Source: Trichobilharzia regenti (lineage: Eukaryota; Platyhelminthes; Trematoda; Strigeidida; Schistosomatidae). From it: 64,000 bases of DNA. This document shows, piece by piece, positions 31,852 to 43,575 of the stretch (positions are counted from its first letter, which is position 1; each line of letters opens with the position of its first letter). The stretch covers positions 138,089,632-138,153,631 of the forward strand of contig OX235270.1 of assembly GCA_944472135.2 (NCBI GenBank), written 5' to 3'. The notes beneath the pieces were generated by a model. The model made no database searches and was not told the origin of the DNA. It worked only from the letters and a program-made list of their open reading frames with translations. A program made the translations under genes and the position numbers.

Positions 31852-33613
31852 AACAAGCTGCAGGCAAAGGAGACCTCGCCACACTCTACCAAACAACTAG
31901 GAACCTTTCGGGCAAACGTTCGACACAGATTAAGCCAATAAAGGACGACAATGGAAAGTCAATCACCAAAGAGGTGGAACAGAGAAAGCACTGGGTTGAA
32001 CACTTCAAAAGACTTCTAAATCGTCCGCCACCTACAACACGTCCAGCAATACCAACAACGGAAGCAGAACTACCAGTGAACACTGACCCCCCGACGAAAT
32101 CAGAAGTCCTGAATGCAATCAAGATGCTTAAAACTGGGAAAACACCGGGACCAGATGGAATCCCAGCAGAGGCTTTGAAAATAGACCCAGAGACAACAGC
32201 GGACTTGATGACACCACTACTGGAGAAGGTGTGGAAAGAGGGCAAAGTACCCGAGGATTGGAAGAACAGTTACTTATTCAAACTTCCAAAGAAAGGAGAC
32301 TTAAGTCAATGTAAAAACTGGCGTGGAATTATGCTTCTGTCCATTCCAAGCAAGATACTAAGTCGCATCATCCTGGAGAGAATCAAACAAGCCCTAGATG
32401 AAAAACTTCGTCCGGAACAGGCTGGATTCAGGAGAAACAAATCATGTATTGATCAAATCGCCACTCTACGGATCATCATTGAACAAAGCTTGGAATGGCA
32501 GTCACCTCTCTATCTCAACTTCATCGACTTTGAAAAGGCCTTCGACAGCGTCGATCGAGAGGTCATTTGGAAACTACTTCGCTACTACGGGGTCCCATCG
32601 ACAATTATACACCTCATCCAACAGTTATACGACAATGCTGCATGCCAAGTAATCCACAACGGGAAACTTACGGAAGCCTTCGAAGTGAGGACGGGAGTGA
32701 GGCAAGGCTGTCTACTATCACCAATGATCTTCCTGATTGCAATTGATTGGATAATGCGACAGACAACGGCAACCAACGAGGGAACAGGCATAAAATGGAC
32801 TGACACAAAAGACTTGGAGGATCTGGATTTCGCCGATGATATATGTCTGATTTCCCATAAACTGGAAGATATGCAAGTGAAAAGTAACAAGTTGGCAGAA
32901 GAAGCATCAAAGATAGGACTTCACGTGAACATAGATAAAACAGAGATAATGAAGATTCCTAGCCAACATCAACAACACAACAGACCACAATAAGCATAAA
33001 TGGGAAGAACCTGAAAGAAACAACCTCCTTCACCTACCTGGGAAGCATCGTCTCAACTACAGGCGGAACTGACGAGGACATCAAAGCCAGAATCGGAAAA
33101 GCAAGACAAGCTTTCATTACTCTCAAATCTGTGTGGAGGTCAACAGCAATCAGCATCAAAAATAAGATCCGGATTTTCAACTCCAATGTGAAGTCAGTGC
33201 TACTATACGGATCAGAGACTTGGCGAGTCATAAAGAGCATCTCAAACAAACTTCAAACCTTCATTAACAACTGTCTCCGCTCAATACTCAAGATCAGATG
33301 GCCAGAAAAGATCAGCAACAGGGATCTCTGGGAGCGAACCAATCAGGAACCGATTGTGAAACAAATAGGCAGAAAGAAATGGAGATGGATTGGCCATACG
33401 CTGAGGAAACCATCAAGTGACATCACTAGACAAGCCCTCGAGTGGAACCCGAAAGGGAGGCGGCGAGTTGGTCGTCCAAGGGTGACTTGGAGGAGGTCAT
33501 GCGAGGAGGAGATGAAAGCATGTGGACAGACCTGGAGCAGGGTGAAAAAGTTGTCAGAAAACCGAAGTCAATGGAGGTGCGCAGCTGAAGCCCTATGTTC
33601 CTCTAGGAACTAA
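31852..33613 (+). pseudogene. RTE reverse transcriptase, one frameshift (R9)
   Basis: Frame 1 (to stop 32991-32993) encodes KTGKTPGPDGIPAEALK, YIDFEKAFDSVD-type block (NFIDFEKAFDSVDRE, containing a catalytic Asp), GVRQGCLLSPMIF and FADD at 32829-32840. The frame then shifts in the Gln-rich CAA tract at about 32960-32990, and frame 2 carries GSIVSTTGGTDEDIKARIG, NVKSVLLYGSETW, LRSILKIRWP, GRKKWRWIGHTLRK, ALEWNPKGRRRVGRP and TWRRSCEEEM to 33613. The residues before EQAAGKG come from host PLE sequence, so the first ATG is accidental. Confidence 0.93.
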
Positions 33614-33637
33614 AGGATACAATAATAATAATAATAA
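31852..33637 (+). mobile_element. RTE-clade retrotransposon, 5'-truncated, with target-site duplication (R9)
   Basis: A 1.8-kb insertion starting inside the RT domain and ending in an ATA-repeat tail. Both sides carry TATTACCACAG. The AP endonuclease and first RT blocks are missing, as expected for incomplete reverse transcription. Coding is preserved except for one frameshift. Probably the youngest RTE copy here. It inserted into a PLE 3' UTR. Confidence 0.93.
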
Positions 33638-33648
33638 TATTACCACAG
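33638..33648 (+). repeat. Target-site duplication of R9, right copy
   Basis: TATTACCACAG, exact match to 31841-31851. Confidence 0.88.
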
Positions 33649-33764
33649 TTGTAAACTTGGTTCACGTTTAATTTTAGTGGAGTTCCACTCATTCCCGTCA
33701 GTTATGCTACTTCACTCTCTTTTTTTATTTAATTTCATCTTATTTTGTATCCGATTATTGTTAT

Positions 33765-36750
33765 TCCCTTGGGTTCCTAGTAAAACATAGCGCTACAACA
33801 ACACAACTCCACTTTGTTCTGTTTTCTGACGTCATCATCATTTGAGACCACGACTGCCCATAATCTCTCGTCTCCCCCTCTGACGATCCCCTTCTTGTCA
33901 CCCTCTCACCGACAACCCACTCGTCGCTCCCTATTCGGATTCCACTCGAGCTGTGTCCTGCAGTGCGGGCAATGTCATTCAACAGCCTCATCAGCGTAAA
34001 CCTGATTCGTCTGCAGTGACCTGTTGGAAGTCTTTTTCTTGACACGCCAAGTTTACGACTCGTAAAGAAGAACTGATTAACTTAGCATTTCTGTTGAGAA
34101 TCTTAATTTTGTTCTTGATGCTGGCTGAGTGCAGAAGATTTTTGGACTGGTTTCAGATTAATGAAAGCGTATCTTGCCCTTTTAATTCTGAATTTGACAT
34201 CTTCATCTGTTCGGCGTGCCTAAGGTTCAAACGATGCTTCCTGGATAAGCCAAAGAAGTAACCTCTGTTAAATTTCTCCCTTTGCTGGTGATTGGTGCTG
34301 GTTATTAGGGATTTTGGTTGTCTCCATCACTTCCATCTTCTCTTGGAGGTGTCCTCTATTCGTTGCCTTGCCAGTCATTTTTTTGGTTTTCGCTTGCTCG
34401 TGAGTCTTCGAGTTTGTGTGACACTAGACATATAACATCTGCGAATTCTAGATCTTCTAGAGTCTTCTCATCGGTGGTCCACAGTATTCCTAACTCCCCG
34501 TCCCTAACAGTCTGACGCATAATCCAGTCCACCATAATTAAGAATATCATGGGTGATAAAAGGCAGCCCTATTTTACTCCTGTATTCACTCGGAACACCT
34601 CTCTGAGTTTTCCGTTGTGGATCATCTATCACGTGGCATTGTCATATAACCAGATGTTGAATGAGGTTGATAAAGACTTGGACACTGCACGCCGTAGTGT
34701 TGAAGTATTTTCCAAATTACTTGCCAGTCAACGCTGTCTGGTGAAGGCCTTTTCGAAGTCGATGAATTTTAGATAGAGGCAGGTTCGACTTCCATTCGAC
34801 GCTTTGTTCAATGGTGATGCGTAGAGCTCCAATTCGATCACCACATGATCTGAGTTTTCTGGATCCATTTTGTTCCGGTTGGCGGAGTTCTGCATCCAGC
34901 CTTTATTCTCTGTAGGATGATGTGACTAAGTATTTCACTTGGTGTTAAGAAAAGTATGATTTCACGCCTATGTCGCCCATCTTTGGCAGCTTAACGAAGT
35001 AGCTTTTCTTGCAATCAGTAGATGCCTTTCCTTCCTTCCAAGTCTTTTGCATTAATGGCGTGAGCACATCTCTGTTTTCATTGCTTCTGCGGGAATAACG
35101 TCTGGTCCTGCTGCCTTTCCGGTAGAACTTCAGTTGCTTGATAGCATTTGACATTTCTGCTTTTGTTGGAGGATTTCTGTCCACTGGCAGTTATTTCTGT
35201 GCGTGCTATTGGTGGTGGTGATATGTCTGGGTGAGTTGCAGGTGGTGGTCGATTGAAGAGTCCTTTAAATTGATCAGTCCATTGTTTTAATTGTTTCTCC
35301 TCCTTGATAATCAAGTTCCCTTAGGCATCTTTTACGGGTTTCATCATCTAGCTTGATCTCTTCATGGACAGTGAGCACCCTGTTTATCTGATGTAATGTC
35401 CTGAGGCGTGTTTTACCTGTGGCTTGTTCTGCTTCATTTGCCAGTGTATCATAGAATTGTCTTTCCTAGCACTCTCCTTCACTGCTTTATTCAGTACAGC
35501 ATACTTTAAACTCAGCTTCTCCTTCTGTTGTCCATTTTTGCATTGAGTCATCTTCTCTTTCACCTTCCTCCTCTCCTCTCTTTTATAAGCTTACAGATAG
35601 GCGTCCGTCTGCAGCCATTCCTTCTTGTGTCTCTTCCCTCTTCCTAGAACATTTTTACACATTTTCCCGAATATTTCCCTTCAGAGAGTTCCAATGTTCT
35701 TCCACAGAGGTTTCCTCAGTGATGCAACGTAGTGTGTCCGACTTTGCTCTGATCTGTAGTGGAGGCATTCCTTGTAGATTTGTCCTTCAGTTTCTGAATG
35801 CTGAACTTGAATCACCGTGACGTGTCTCCATTTGTTCTGAGGGACGTCAGTTCCGCCATGAAGGTTCCTTGAAGTAGATGATGGTCTGAGCCCAGATCTG
35901 CTCCCATTCTCGACTTTGTATCCAGCAGGTAGAGTCTCCACTTCCTTGAGCAATATTGATGTGAAATCTATTTGGTTTCTGATGTGTTCATGAGGCCAAG
36001 TCCATGTTGCTTTGTACATATCCTTCTGCTTTTAAACGCTGTCTCCGATCGGCATTTCATTGAAACTGCAGGAGTCTGCGAATAATTCTCCGTTCTGATT
36101 CATTTCACCGAGCGAGTGCCTCTTTACCCATGATGAGCTCTCTTCCTCTGTTATCTGCTCCCAGTTCGCTGGGATTCATATATTCCATGAGGATTCCGAT
36201 GTCACCATTCGGGATGTTTTCCGCACTGTTTGCTGTCCAGTGATGTTAACTGGTGACATTTTGAGCAAAATTATTGCTCGAAATAAAATCGTATCTGTAG
36301 TTTAATTATACTCCATCAATAATGCTGTTTGCGGTTATCTGTAAAAATTTTCCTTTTCCTGTTCTGCGTTATTTGTAGCACTTTGAGGAGCACTAGATAA
36401 TTGTGACCTTCCGTTTGAGTTGAATCTTTGATTCTGAATGAAATTGGTTCCCACTGAGTTAGTGCGCTGGCTGTCACTGGTTACATCATGATAGCCAACC
36501 ACTACCTCAGTGGGCTTGTGGTTATCATCTGAGTGACCACACTGGAGTAGGCTACTGACTCTCCAGTTGAAAGTTCACATGCATTCCATTTGCCCTTGTG
36601 GACTCCGAGCACTTTTTTGCCCGGGAAGACTGCCCAGCTTCGTAAATTGTACAAACATTCCACGTCTCCATTCGTATTTTGGCTTTTATGGAAAGAAAAC
36701 ACATCGGCTGACTGCCATCTCGAAGTCTTTCAGCAACCCGTGTCACCTAG
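33765..36750 (-). pseudogene. RTE AP-endonuclease/reverse transcriptase, many breaks (R10)
   Basis: The only copy in the window that reaches the APE-type endonuclease. The catalytic RT box is FADV instead of FADD at about 34440. Frames change at least between 36019 and 35314, at about 35180, and at 34940-34560. It cannot make an active enzyme. It shows what the truncated RTE copies have lost. Confidence 0.85.
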
Positions 36751-36905
36751 CCTCTCTAATTTTTATATATTTTGTATTTTTGATGTTTTTCTTGTGCATT
36801 GAAGTTTCTATGGGTGTTTGATTGATTTTTCGGTGTAGGGCCTCTAGCCCCGCAGCAAAAGCTTCCCACTTTTCCAGGTCTCGGGATCGGCTAGAAAACG
36901 GGTGA
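33765..36905 (-). mobile_element. RTE-clade retrotransposon, near full length but decayed (R10)
   Basis: Minus strand, about 3.1 kb, close to the usual RTE size. From 5': a UTR-like region (36830-36905), AP endonuclease start (TWNVCTIYEAGQ), ...NQIDFTSILL and ...SGLRPSSTSRNL (NQIDHI and SDHHLV equivalents), RT (PPTKAEMSNAIKQLKF; KKSYFVKLPKMGDIG), DWIMRQTVRDGELG and LEDLEFADVICLVSHKLED, then the C-terminal ...DIARTAGHSSSGI and the 3' tail at 33765. Different subfamily from R9. Confidence 0.88.
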
Positions 36906-36929
36906 GGTAATAATCTAAGCTTTTTACGC

Positions 36930-37095
36930 TTTGAGTATTACATAGTTTGCATTCAAAAATTTACACTTCTAATGACACACCCTTGTAAATATTTCTTTTC
37001 TTTCCAAGAAACTTTTCTATGTAAGTGCCATTGTACAACCTGAGAATGATACTGCTGAGAAGAATAACTCTTCGCTGAATGAGAGATTTTTCGGA
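36930..37095 (+). mobile_element. Penelope-like element 3' terminus (fragment)
   Basis: 'tgacacacccttgtaaatat' then the hairpin-type end 'ttgtacaacctgagaatgat ... ctcttcgctgaatg'. Resembles the family D termini. No coding part remains. Confidence 0.55.
37032..37080 (+). ncRNA. Hammerhead-like PLE terminus
   Basis: TTGTACAAC, CTGAGAATGA, a short stem, GAAGAA, AACTCTTC, GCTGAA. CTGA is intact here but GAAA is GAAG. Weak. Confidence 0.3.
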
Positions 37096-38014
37096 AATTC
37101 ATTTTACTAAATGACACTGCTGAAAACTCTTCACTTTTACGAGCATATAAAAAAAATTGAGAATCTTACACAGATTATCTATTTTCTGGTTTTCATACAC
37201 AACAAAATATCTTCTTATTAACCATTTTGTTGTATATGACGACGACTAAAGTCGACGCCATGATAGGAAGCAACTGTTTTTTTTTCTGCGATCACTGTAA
37301 CAGATCACATGCTTAGATGCCGTCTGTAAAATATTCACTTCAAACTGATAATGTGCGGATTTTTCTGTAAACTACATAGTGAGAAGAGTAAACTTTCACT
37401 TCTCCCCCTCCCCCCTGAAATACATTATATATCTCATTTTCTTGCTAATTGATAGCACTTCCAGTTTGTGTCATGATAATGTCTTTCGGCAACAGTTGTT
37501 TTTCCTGAAATGTATTCTTTAATTCACTTAACTTTATGTGCATTAGTTAAAGAAGTGAACAGAATAATTAGTAAAACGTGTTTGTAAGTTGTACGCTTTC
37601 ATCAGTTAAAGACCTGTGTAACCGATTTGCCGTTCCATTAATTTCAAGTAGGATTCGAAATAAATCTGTTCTCATTAGGCCTGAATGTTGTATTTGTAAA
37701 GAAATGTTAGACAACGTGTACTCAAATAAAAGATGATTTTTAGTATTATGGGTAAGACTTATTTTGATAGAGTCTCACAGTGTTATGCAGTGTTATATAT
37801 ATTTACGGATGACGTTACGAGCACAATTTATTGCTACTCATTAATCATATGAAGTCACTCATACAACTTTTTGACTTCGCTTATATCATTTCACTATTTT
37901 TCATCTCTTGACTTGATTGGTAGTAGTATTTTCCATATGGATGATGATTCATTCCTATTGCATGTGTTGTGTTGAGTGTAAACTCGACGAACAAGGATTC
38001 GCAAAGCAATCTCT
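37096..38014. other. Mostly unannotated stretch
   Basis: AT-rich. 37745-37786 (attatgggtaagacttattt) is a diverged copy of the repeat edge at 18042-18082. No gene supported. Confidence 0.5.
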
Positions 38015-38335
38015 ATCTTCACCTGCCTATATTACTTCTTAGAATTTAAACTCGTTCACACCCTATTGTGTGTGGTTGTGAGTTAATGCATGCAGTGCAA
38101 CTGCTTATCTTCGGGAGGTCAACCATTCTTACCTTAGCTAAATTCTTATGTTCTGACAATCTTACTCTCAGAGAAAATATCCTTCTAGATCAGAATTGTT
38201 ATACTTTCGGAAACATATGTGTGTCACAGTATAAATCCACATGTTGCCAGTCTTCTCAGAGAACGCCGAATCGTGTTCCCCATCTGGTTAACTCTGAACC
38301 AAATCACTCCAAGTGAAAAGCCTAGTCATCTGGAC
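38015..38335 (-). pseudogene. Penelope-like element, family C endonuclease remnant (C2)
   Basis: The reverse complement matches C1 at about 19950-20130: 'cataagaatttagctaaggt', then 'atgcattaactcacaaccac' and 'gggtgtgaacgagttt'. A short plus-strand ORF over the same bases is a shadow. Strongly diverged. Confidence 0.72.
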
Positions 38336-38884
38336 ATCCATCAAAATTCAATTTATTTGAAGAAAACATTACATTCTTCCAATGTTACCTAGTAGCCATA
38401 GTAAAGGAATCCGGCTTATACACATTTCGCTAGTCTATGCTTAAACATTTTTGGTTTTTATTGCCTAACAAACAGAAGTTTGCTTGCCACAACTACTTCA
38501 GGTGATGATTCGGCTTTATTGAGATACTTATATTGAATATGAAAGTACTAGAGGAATGGAGGAACATATACTATGTTAGCATAAATTAGTACCATATATC
38601 ATCTTTGTCAGCAGATGTAAAGTAAACTAATAATTGGTGATCACTATTTACTTTCGCTGACGCCAACTTGCATAACAATCCTAACACTGCGCGGGGTGAA
38701 AGATGGTTTATTTCTAGCAGCCAATTACAGTTTTTCCGCAGTATATTTCTTATCGATTATTACGCCTTTATACATAACAAAATGTAGCTAGTATAGGAAA
38801 GTGAAAGTAAGGTTTTGGTCAGGTAGCCATTTATTATTAAACTGGACTAGATGATCTGTATGCTGCTTAGAGTAGTTTATGTCC
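38336..38884. other. Unannotated stretch
   Basis: No feature recognised. Confidence 0.5.
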
Positions 38885-39741
38885 GCATTATCATCCCCTT
38901 AGATTTTGAGAGAGAAATAGGCTTCAACCGCACATCTTTACTTTGTCCTGTTCTCTTCAGTCCCATATAACTGACTTCATAATTGTCCATACATAACCTT
39001 TCATCTGACCCCACAATCTCCTCCATATCAACCCTGAACGTCCAAATTATCGTTTCCTACTCCAGTCTTAGACGGGCGCATGATACCGCTCAACGGTCTT
39101 CTCAGCGTGTGTCCGATCTAACGCCATTTCCTCGGAATATTTATGAAACAGGAAGTCTTTGGTTGGTTTCTTGCCAAAGTTTCATGTTGATAATCACTTC
39201 TGTTCATTTGATCTTCAGAACCGACCTAAAGAGGCTGTCGATAAAAGTTTACAGCTTGTAAGAAATACTTTTCGCGATACGTCAAATCTTCACACCATAT
39301 AGAAACACTGAATAACTTGACATTAACATTGAAAACCTGAATCTTGTTCTTAGTGCTGAGTGCAGTAGATTTCCAAACTGATTTTAGAGTGATGTAGACC
39401 TGTCTTGTTCCTCACTGTCCTGTCTTCTATATCTTCATCCTCAGGCTGTAGTTGAAACGCTGCGGCCTACATAAGTGAAAGTTAGGAATTCCTTCAAATG
39501 TCTACCGTTGTTGGTGCTTGTTGTCTTTTTATTGGTCATTTGATATCTTCAACACCTCTGTCTTCTCTGAGTTCACTTAAATTCTTGTCTTCGTTGCTTC
39601 TTGTGACAACTTGCTAACCTACATTTATAAATCTGCAGGTTTCTGTGACACTAGACATAACAAGAGTCTTATTGTCAGTCAAGCATATATCTGTCCTCTT
39701 ACTCTCCACGGCCTGCCACATAATCCGATCCTAGGGAATAA
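38885..39741 (-). mobile_element. RTE-clade 3' fragment, decayed (R11)
   Basis: Minus strand: start of 3' UTR at 38890, then regions matching ALEWN, ISNKLQ, NVKS and the linker before FADD. The right edge 'gcctgccacataatccgatc' corresponds to DWIM(R/W). No long frame. Confidence 0.75.
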
Positions 39742-40621
39742 TAAAGAGACAGTTAAAGCGAAGAAAATTTTTTTTCGACAAAGTCATCAACTAGGCTGTA
39801 AATTCGTGTATTTATGATAAATGTGTGGGAAAGTTCCAGAATAATTTTCGGTCAAGGGTCAAACTAATAAAATTACAATTAGGAATTAAAATGCCATAAT
39901 AAACACGGGGGACGGATAAAACTCAAACGAAGTAGCACTATAAGTACTGAGAAGATTGATATATATTGTGCAATTGGGGGCTAGAAATGTAGAAACAACA
40001 AAAATAGACAGGATGTTTGGACAAAAAATCTAGTGGGATCAAAACTATTGTGACGAATAATTGTTTATGCAGTTTGGAATTAAATATGCGGGAACAATAA
40101 AATGACAAAATAGACAGGAAGTTCGGATATGAAAATATGGTAGTGTAAATAGGGATTGAGAAAAACTTAAAAATAAGATGAATAAACAGGAAGTTTGGAT
40201 AAGAAAGGTAATGGGATGGTCATTACTAAAAGAATTACCTATGTTATGATGGCCATGGTAGGGACAAGGGTTGGACGTATTTCTTTTGGATACATAGCGT
40301 GAGTTTGAGCTTTGGGGTAGCTAGTGGCTTGGCTATGCCCAGATGTCTTAATTTTACTCCTTTTATAGGTTCGATCGAATCTTGTATATTATTTTGAATG
40401 ACTTTTCGAATGGTTCTGAATGTCCTGAATTGACCAGATGTTCTGTCATTGAATTGTATACACGTTTTCGTTCTCCTTTTACTAGCCAGACTGGACAGTA
40501 TTCTTCAAGTTAACGCAAGGTACGGCCGATGTACTCAGCTCCACACTAGCAGGTAAACTGATATATTTTAGTTGAAGTGGTTCAATGCAACAGCTTGTCT
40601 TTCGCTTTCTGGCTGACCAGT
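39742..40621 (-). mobile_element. Penelope-like element, family A, copy A4 (endonuclease end)
   Basis: Minus strand. The terminus at 39757-39800 has the family A hairpin (CTAGTTGATGACTTTGTCG, AAA, palindrome). A 3' UTR like A1-A3 and a decayed endonuclease frame (40240-40560) follow, ending at the QKAKDKLLH linker near 40610. More diverged than A1-A3. Abuts RTE fragments on both sides. Confidence 0.87.
39757..39800 (-). ncRNA. Hammerhead-like terminus of PLE A4
   Basis: Minus strand: TACAGCC, TAGTTGATGA, CTTTGTC, GAAA, an A-run/TTTTCTT stem, CGCTT. The outer stem is weakened (GCTT instead of GCTG). Confidence 0.4.
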
Positions 40622-40800
40622 ACATTAAAATCAGGAGTATCATAAGTGAAAGTAAACAGTCTTGTCAAAGCTGATGAACCTAGAGTAGACGTTTGACTAC
40701 TCTGTTCTATGATGATGGAAAACGTTATGATTTGATCCGCTTTACTTTTTATGAATCCAGCTTGTTCCAATTAGAATTATACATCCAGAGCATCGTTTTG
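40622..40800 (-). mobile_element. RTE RT fragment (R12)
   Basis: Minus strand encodes EQAGFIKSKADQIITFSIIIEQS, matching EQAGFRRNKSCIDQIATLRIIIEQS of R9. It runs into PLE A4 at 40621, giving a chimeric ORF. Confidence 0.75.
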
Positions 40801-41624
40801 TCTGTAAAGGATGAGGCAACTCGGTATTTGACTTTGTGTACACAGAAAACATTATCCACTAGGCCACTTAAGTTACTGTATCGTCTGTAATTTTGATTTT
40901 TATTCAGGTATTATTTTGAAAGCCTGAATTTTCTCTGGATAGTTGGTTATTTGTTTTTCGAATGTAACGTTTTATTTTAAACAACCTGCGGTTTCAATGA
41001 TAAATATAACTTCACAACATAAATAATATTTTTTTATAACTTGTACTTCCACATATTTCATTTGACCTTTCCTCTTCTCTTTATGTTTTCAAATTCACTC
41101 ATTCGCGCAGAAATTTTATCTAATTCACCTCATATTATTTTTACATTCATTTGAATGTGTATACCGCTATTGATAGGAGACATAAAAACAGGGTCATTTG
41201 ATTCCTGAAATATCAATTTCAAATATCCTTAGCGTTTCATATTCTCCTTATTTATTTTGCTGAGACGCTAATTTCCTCTTCTCATGGATGATGATTATCA
41301 TAAAAGTCTGAAGAGTTGTTACAACGATTTTCATTAACAAACGAAATCTGTAAAACCGCATTTTCACAACTTTGTCCAGCTCGTCATGTAAAATAGGAAT
41401 TTCATAATACCATCAACTACATAGTCAGAGCTACTTGTTCAGAAGATACGACTGAAGACGATCCACACGTAGTATAAGACAAGTTGATTGAAAATAGCTA
41501 CTCTGAAAAGTTCATCGCTAAACACATGACCAAGAAAATAGAGAAGGATTCTTCTGCAGGTTTCAACGACTACAATTCATAGTTGATATATACATATCAA
41601 ATAAAATAATTTTTTATTTTTGAT
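40801..41624. other. Unannotated AT-rich stretch
   Basis: No feature recognised. Confidence 0.5.
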
Positions 41625-41802
41625 TACAGCTTGATTCCACACAGTATTTTTGGTACAAGTATGGAATTTTCAGCATGGATATCGGTAGCTCAAAGTTTGC
41701 AGGCCGACCATAGATACCAGGTGTGCGTCGGCAGAAGGTCGAACCCCGGACCATGTGCATGATCGGCGATAGTCCTAACCACTGTACCACCGACCCACAC
41801 TT
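41625..41802 (-). repeat. tRNA-headed SINE, type 1
   Basis: Minus strand: tail 'ttacagcttgattccacaca', middle, then the head with 'gtcgaaccccggaccatgtg' and 'gtaccaccgacc'. A and B boxes nearly intact. Confidence 0.88.
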
Positions 41803-41894
41803 AACCAGCAAGTTGAAAAAATCAAATTAAAGAAGGTTTAACGCCGGAAAGCTGCAGGTTTTATTTTCCACACAACCTGTTGTGACTATGAAGC

Positions 41895-42280
41895 TGAAAG
41901 ATGAAGTATTTACTTGGCTAGCCACTTCTAATTGTATCCATCGATTCAACTGCTCCTGTAGAATCAGTTATACTTGCCGTGCTCGGAAACATCTAGTGGT
42001 GTGGCTAAATAAAGGTGTTCTTAAAGCCATCAACAGTTCGATATAAGACCATCTGATTCAAAACAGTCCACAAAGCTAGCCACATTGAAAAGGCTTTCTT
42101 TGTCATCTATTAGGGTGTCGAATAAATTACCAAAGGCCTACAGATACCGAACACTGCAGACAGAAGAGGATATTGCAATTCGCTTGAAACAACTGGAGCT
42201 TGTTGTGCAAGAGAAACAAGGCCAGCGAAGCATTATTGTTACCCTGTCTGCTGTGGAACCTATAGATACATAAATTCTGT
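41895..42280 (+). pseudogene. Penelope-like element endonuclease remnant (family H)
   Basis: Decodes with one or more frame changes as WLATSNCIHRFNCSCRISYTCRA (GIY-YIG core CIYxFxCSC...YIGRT, with Gly lost), then EEDIAIRLKQLELVVQEK near the C-terminus, corresponding to AEAIAIxLKKPxLCVQKK in other copies. Confidence 0.75.
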
Positions 42281-42320
42281 GTTGCTTCCCTTAATTTGAT
42301 ATAATAATAAAACTTGGTCA

Positions 42321-42398
42321 CTGTGGTAGAGTATAATTCCATTATATTATATATTATTCCATTCCACTATTCTATAATTGAATTATACTCTACCACAG
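42321..42398. repeat. 26-bp palindrome arms ending in CTGTGGTAGAGTATAATT
   Basis: Arms 42321-42346 and 42373-42398 pair with one mismatch (25 of 26), with a 26-bp AT-rich loop. The outer motif also occurs at 18023-18040 (two changes) and inverted at 60818-60835. Confidence 0.88.
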
Positions 42399-42409
42399 CG
42401 CCAAAGGTT

Positions 42410-42759
42410 TGCACTTATATCAATAATACTTATGGCCTTTCTACTGGGAAGCTAATCAACAAACTCACACGACTTTGTCAAACAGAAGCAAGATTCACAA
42501 ATCATTGGACTTTTAACAGTCGATTTTAAAAAAATCATATATTTACAAAATATTTATGCATACATACTCCAGTTACATCAAGAAAAATCACATCAGCAGC
42601 AGAACATGTCAGTAAATTATGTAATAGAGAAGAACTACATCTAATTGCTGTGAAACTAAATAATATACGAAATGAAATTGAAAAACTCAAACACGAACTC
42701 AAAGATATGGTCAATGACAAAGATTATGTAATTGTTGTTGAAACATCCGAAAAAGGTTA
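42410..42759 (+). pseudogene. Unrecognised ORF remnant, possibly PLE N-terminal region
   Basis: One frame stays open apart from TAA at 42527-42529. It reads LINKLTRLCQTEARFTNHWTF..., then SAAEHVSKLCNREELHLIAV and a likely coiled coil IRNEIEKLKHELKDMV, and stops at 42757-42759. PLE N-termini upstream of the RT often have a basic, helical character like this, but there are no diagnostic motifs. A host exon is the alternative. Confidence 0.4.
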
Positions 42760-43474
42760 GAGAATCAGCATAAAGAAAATCAAAAACCATACAAATAAAA
42801 AAAATTCAACAAAGTAATGGGAAAAAGGAACACAATAAATGAAATTTACGTCAACGCTTCATCCTCTATTGACAGAACAAAAAGGGTGATCAACCTGTCA
42901 TCAAGGGAACTTCCCTTAGTTTAACCTCTATTCAGCTGAGTGTTATATTAATGCATTTTATTACATTTACTGACGCTTTAGTAAGATGTAATCTGTCGAC
43001 ACTATTGGTTCAGTGTTATTTTAAACAGCATTAATGTTGTTAACAACAATATTTCTTTAATTATAACTGTCATATTAGTGTAGTTATCGGAAAGAATATT
43101 TTTTATTCGCTAATCAGTTTTTTAAGACACTAATGTGTTAAAACTAGTCTGACTTATTTTTTAGGGCCGATTTCTATATTGCACAAAACGTTTATCAAAT
43201 AGGATATAAAGAGTTATGTTTTTGAAATTTTCATCTAAATTTCTTTTTTGTTAAAAGAAAATTAAGTTTTGATTTCTTTCCATAAATGAATGATTATCAT
43301 TCAGTTTAAATAAACAACATTTCACAGCACAGTGATGAAATTCGATTCACCTTGGTAACAATCTGCTCTATGCCGTTGGCTAACTGATATGCATAGCTGA
43401 ATACTACTCATAATCAAAAGGACTGAAATCGTGGTGAAATTTCACCTAGAACTAGACGAATTGTGAGTCGCACA
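42760..43474. other. Unannotated AT-rich stretch
   Basis: No feature recognised. Confidence 0.5.
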
Positions 43475-43575
43475 TTTTCAAGTATTGGTTTTGCAAGAAT
43501 TTGTTTGATTGTTTGACAGTTTCATAGTGAGCTGACATCACTTAGAGCACCATTGAAAACTCTGGGACTACAGGG
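43475..43575 (-). repeat. Sm-alpha-like SINE fragment (M9)
   Basis: Minus-strand tail 'tcaagtattggttttgcaag ... gagctgacatcacttagagc'. The hammerhead-like block is cut off where M10 begins on the other strand. Confidence 0.72.
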
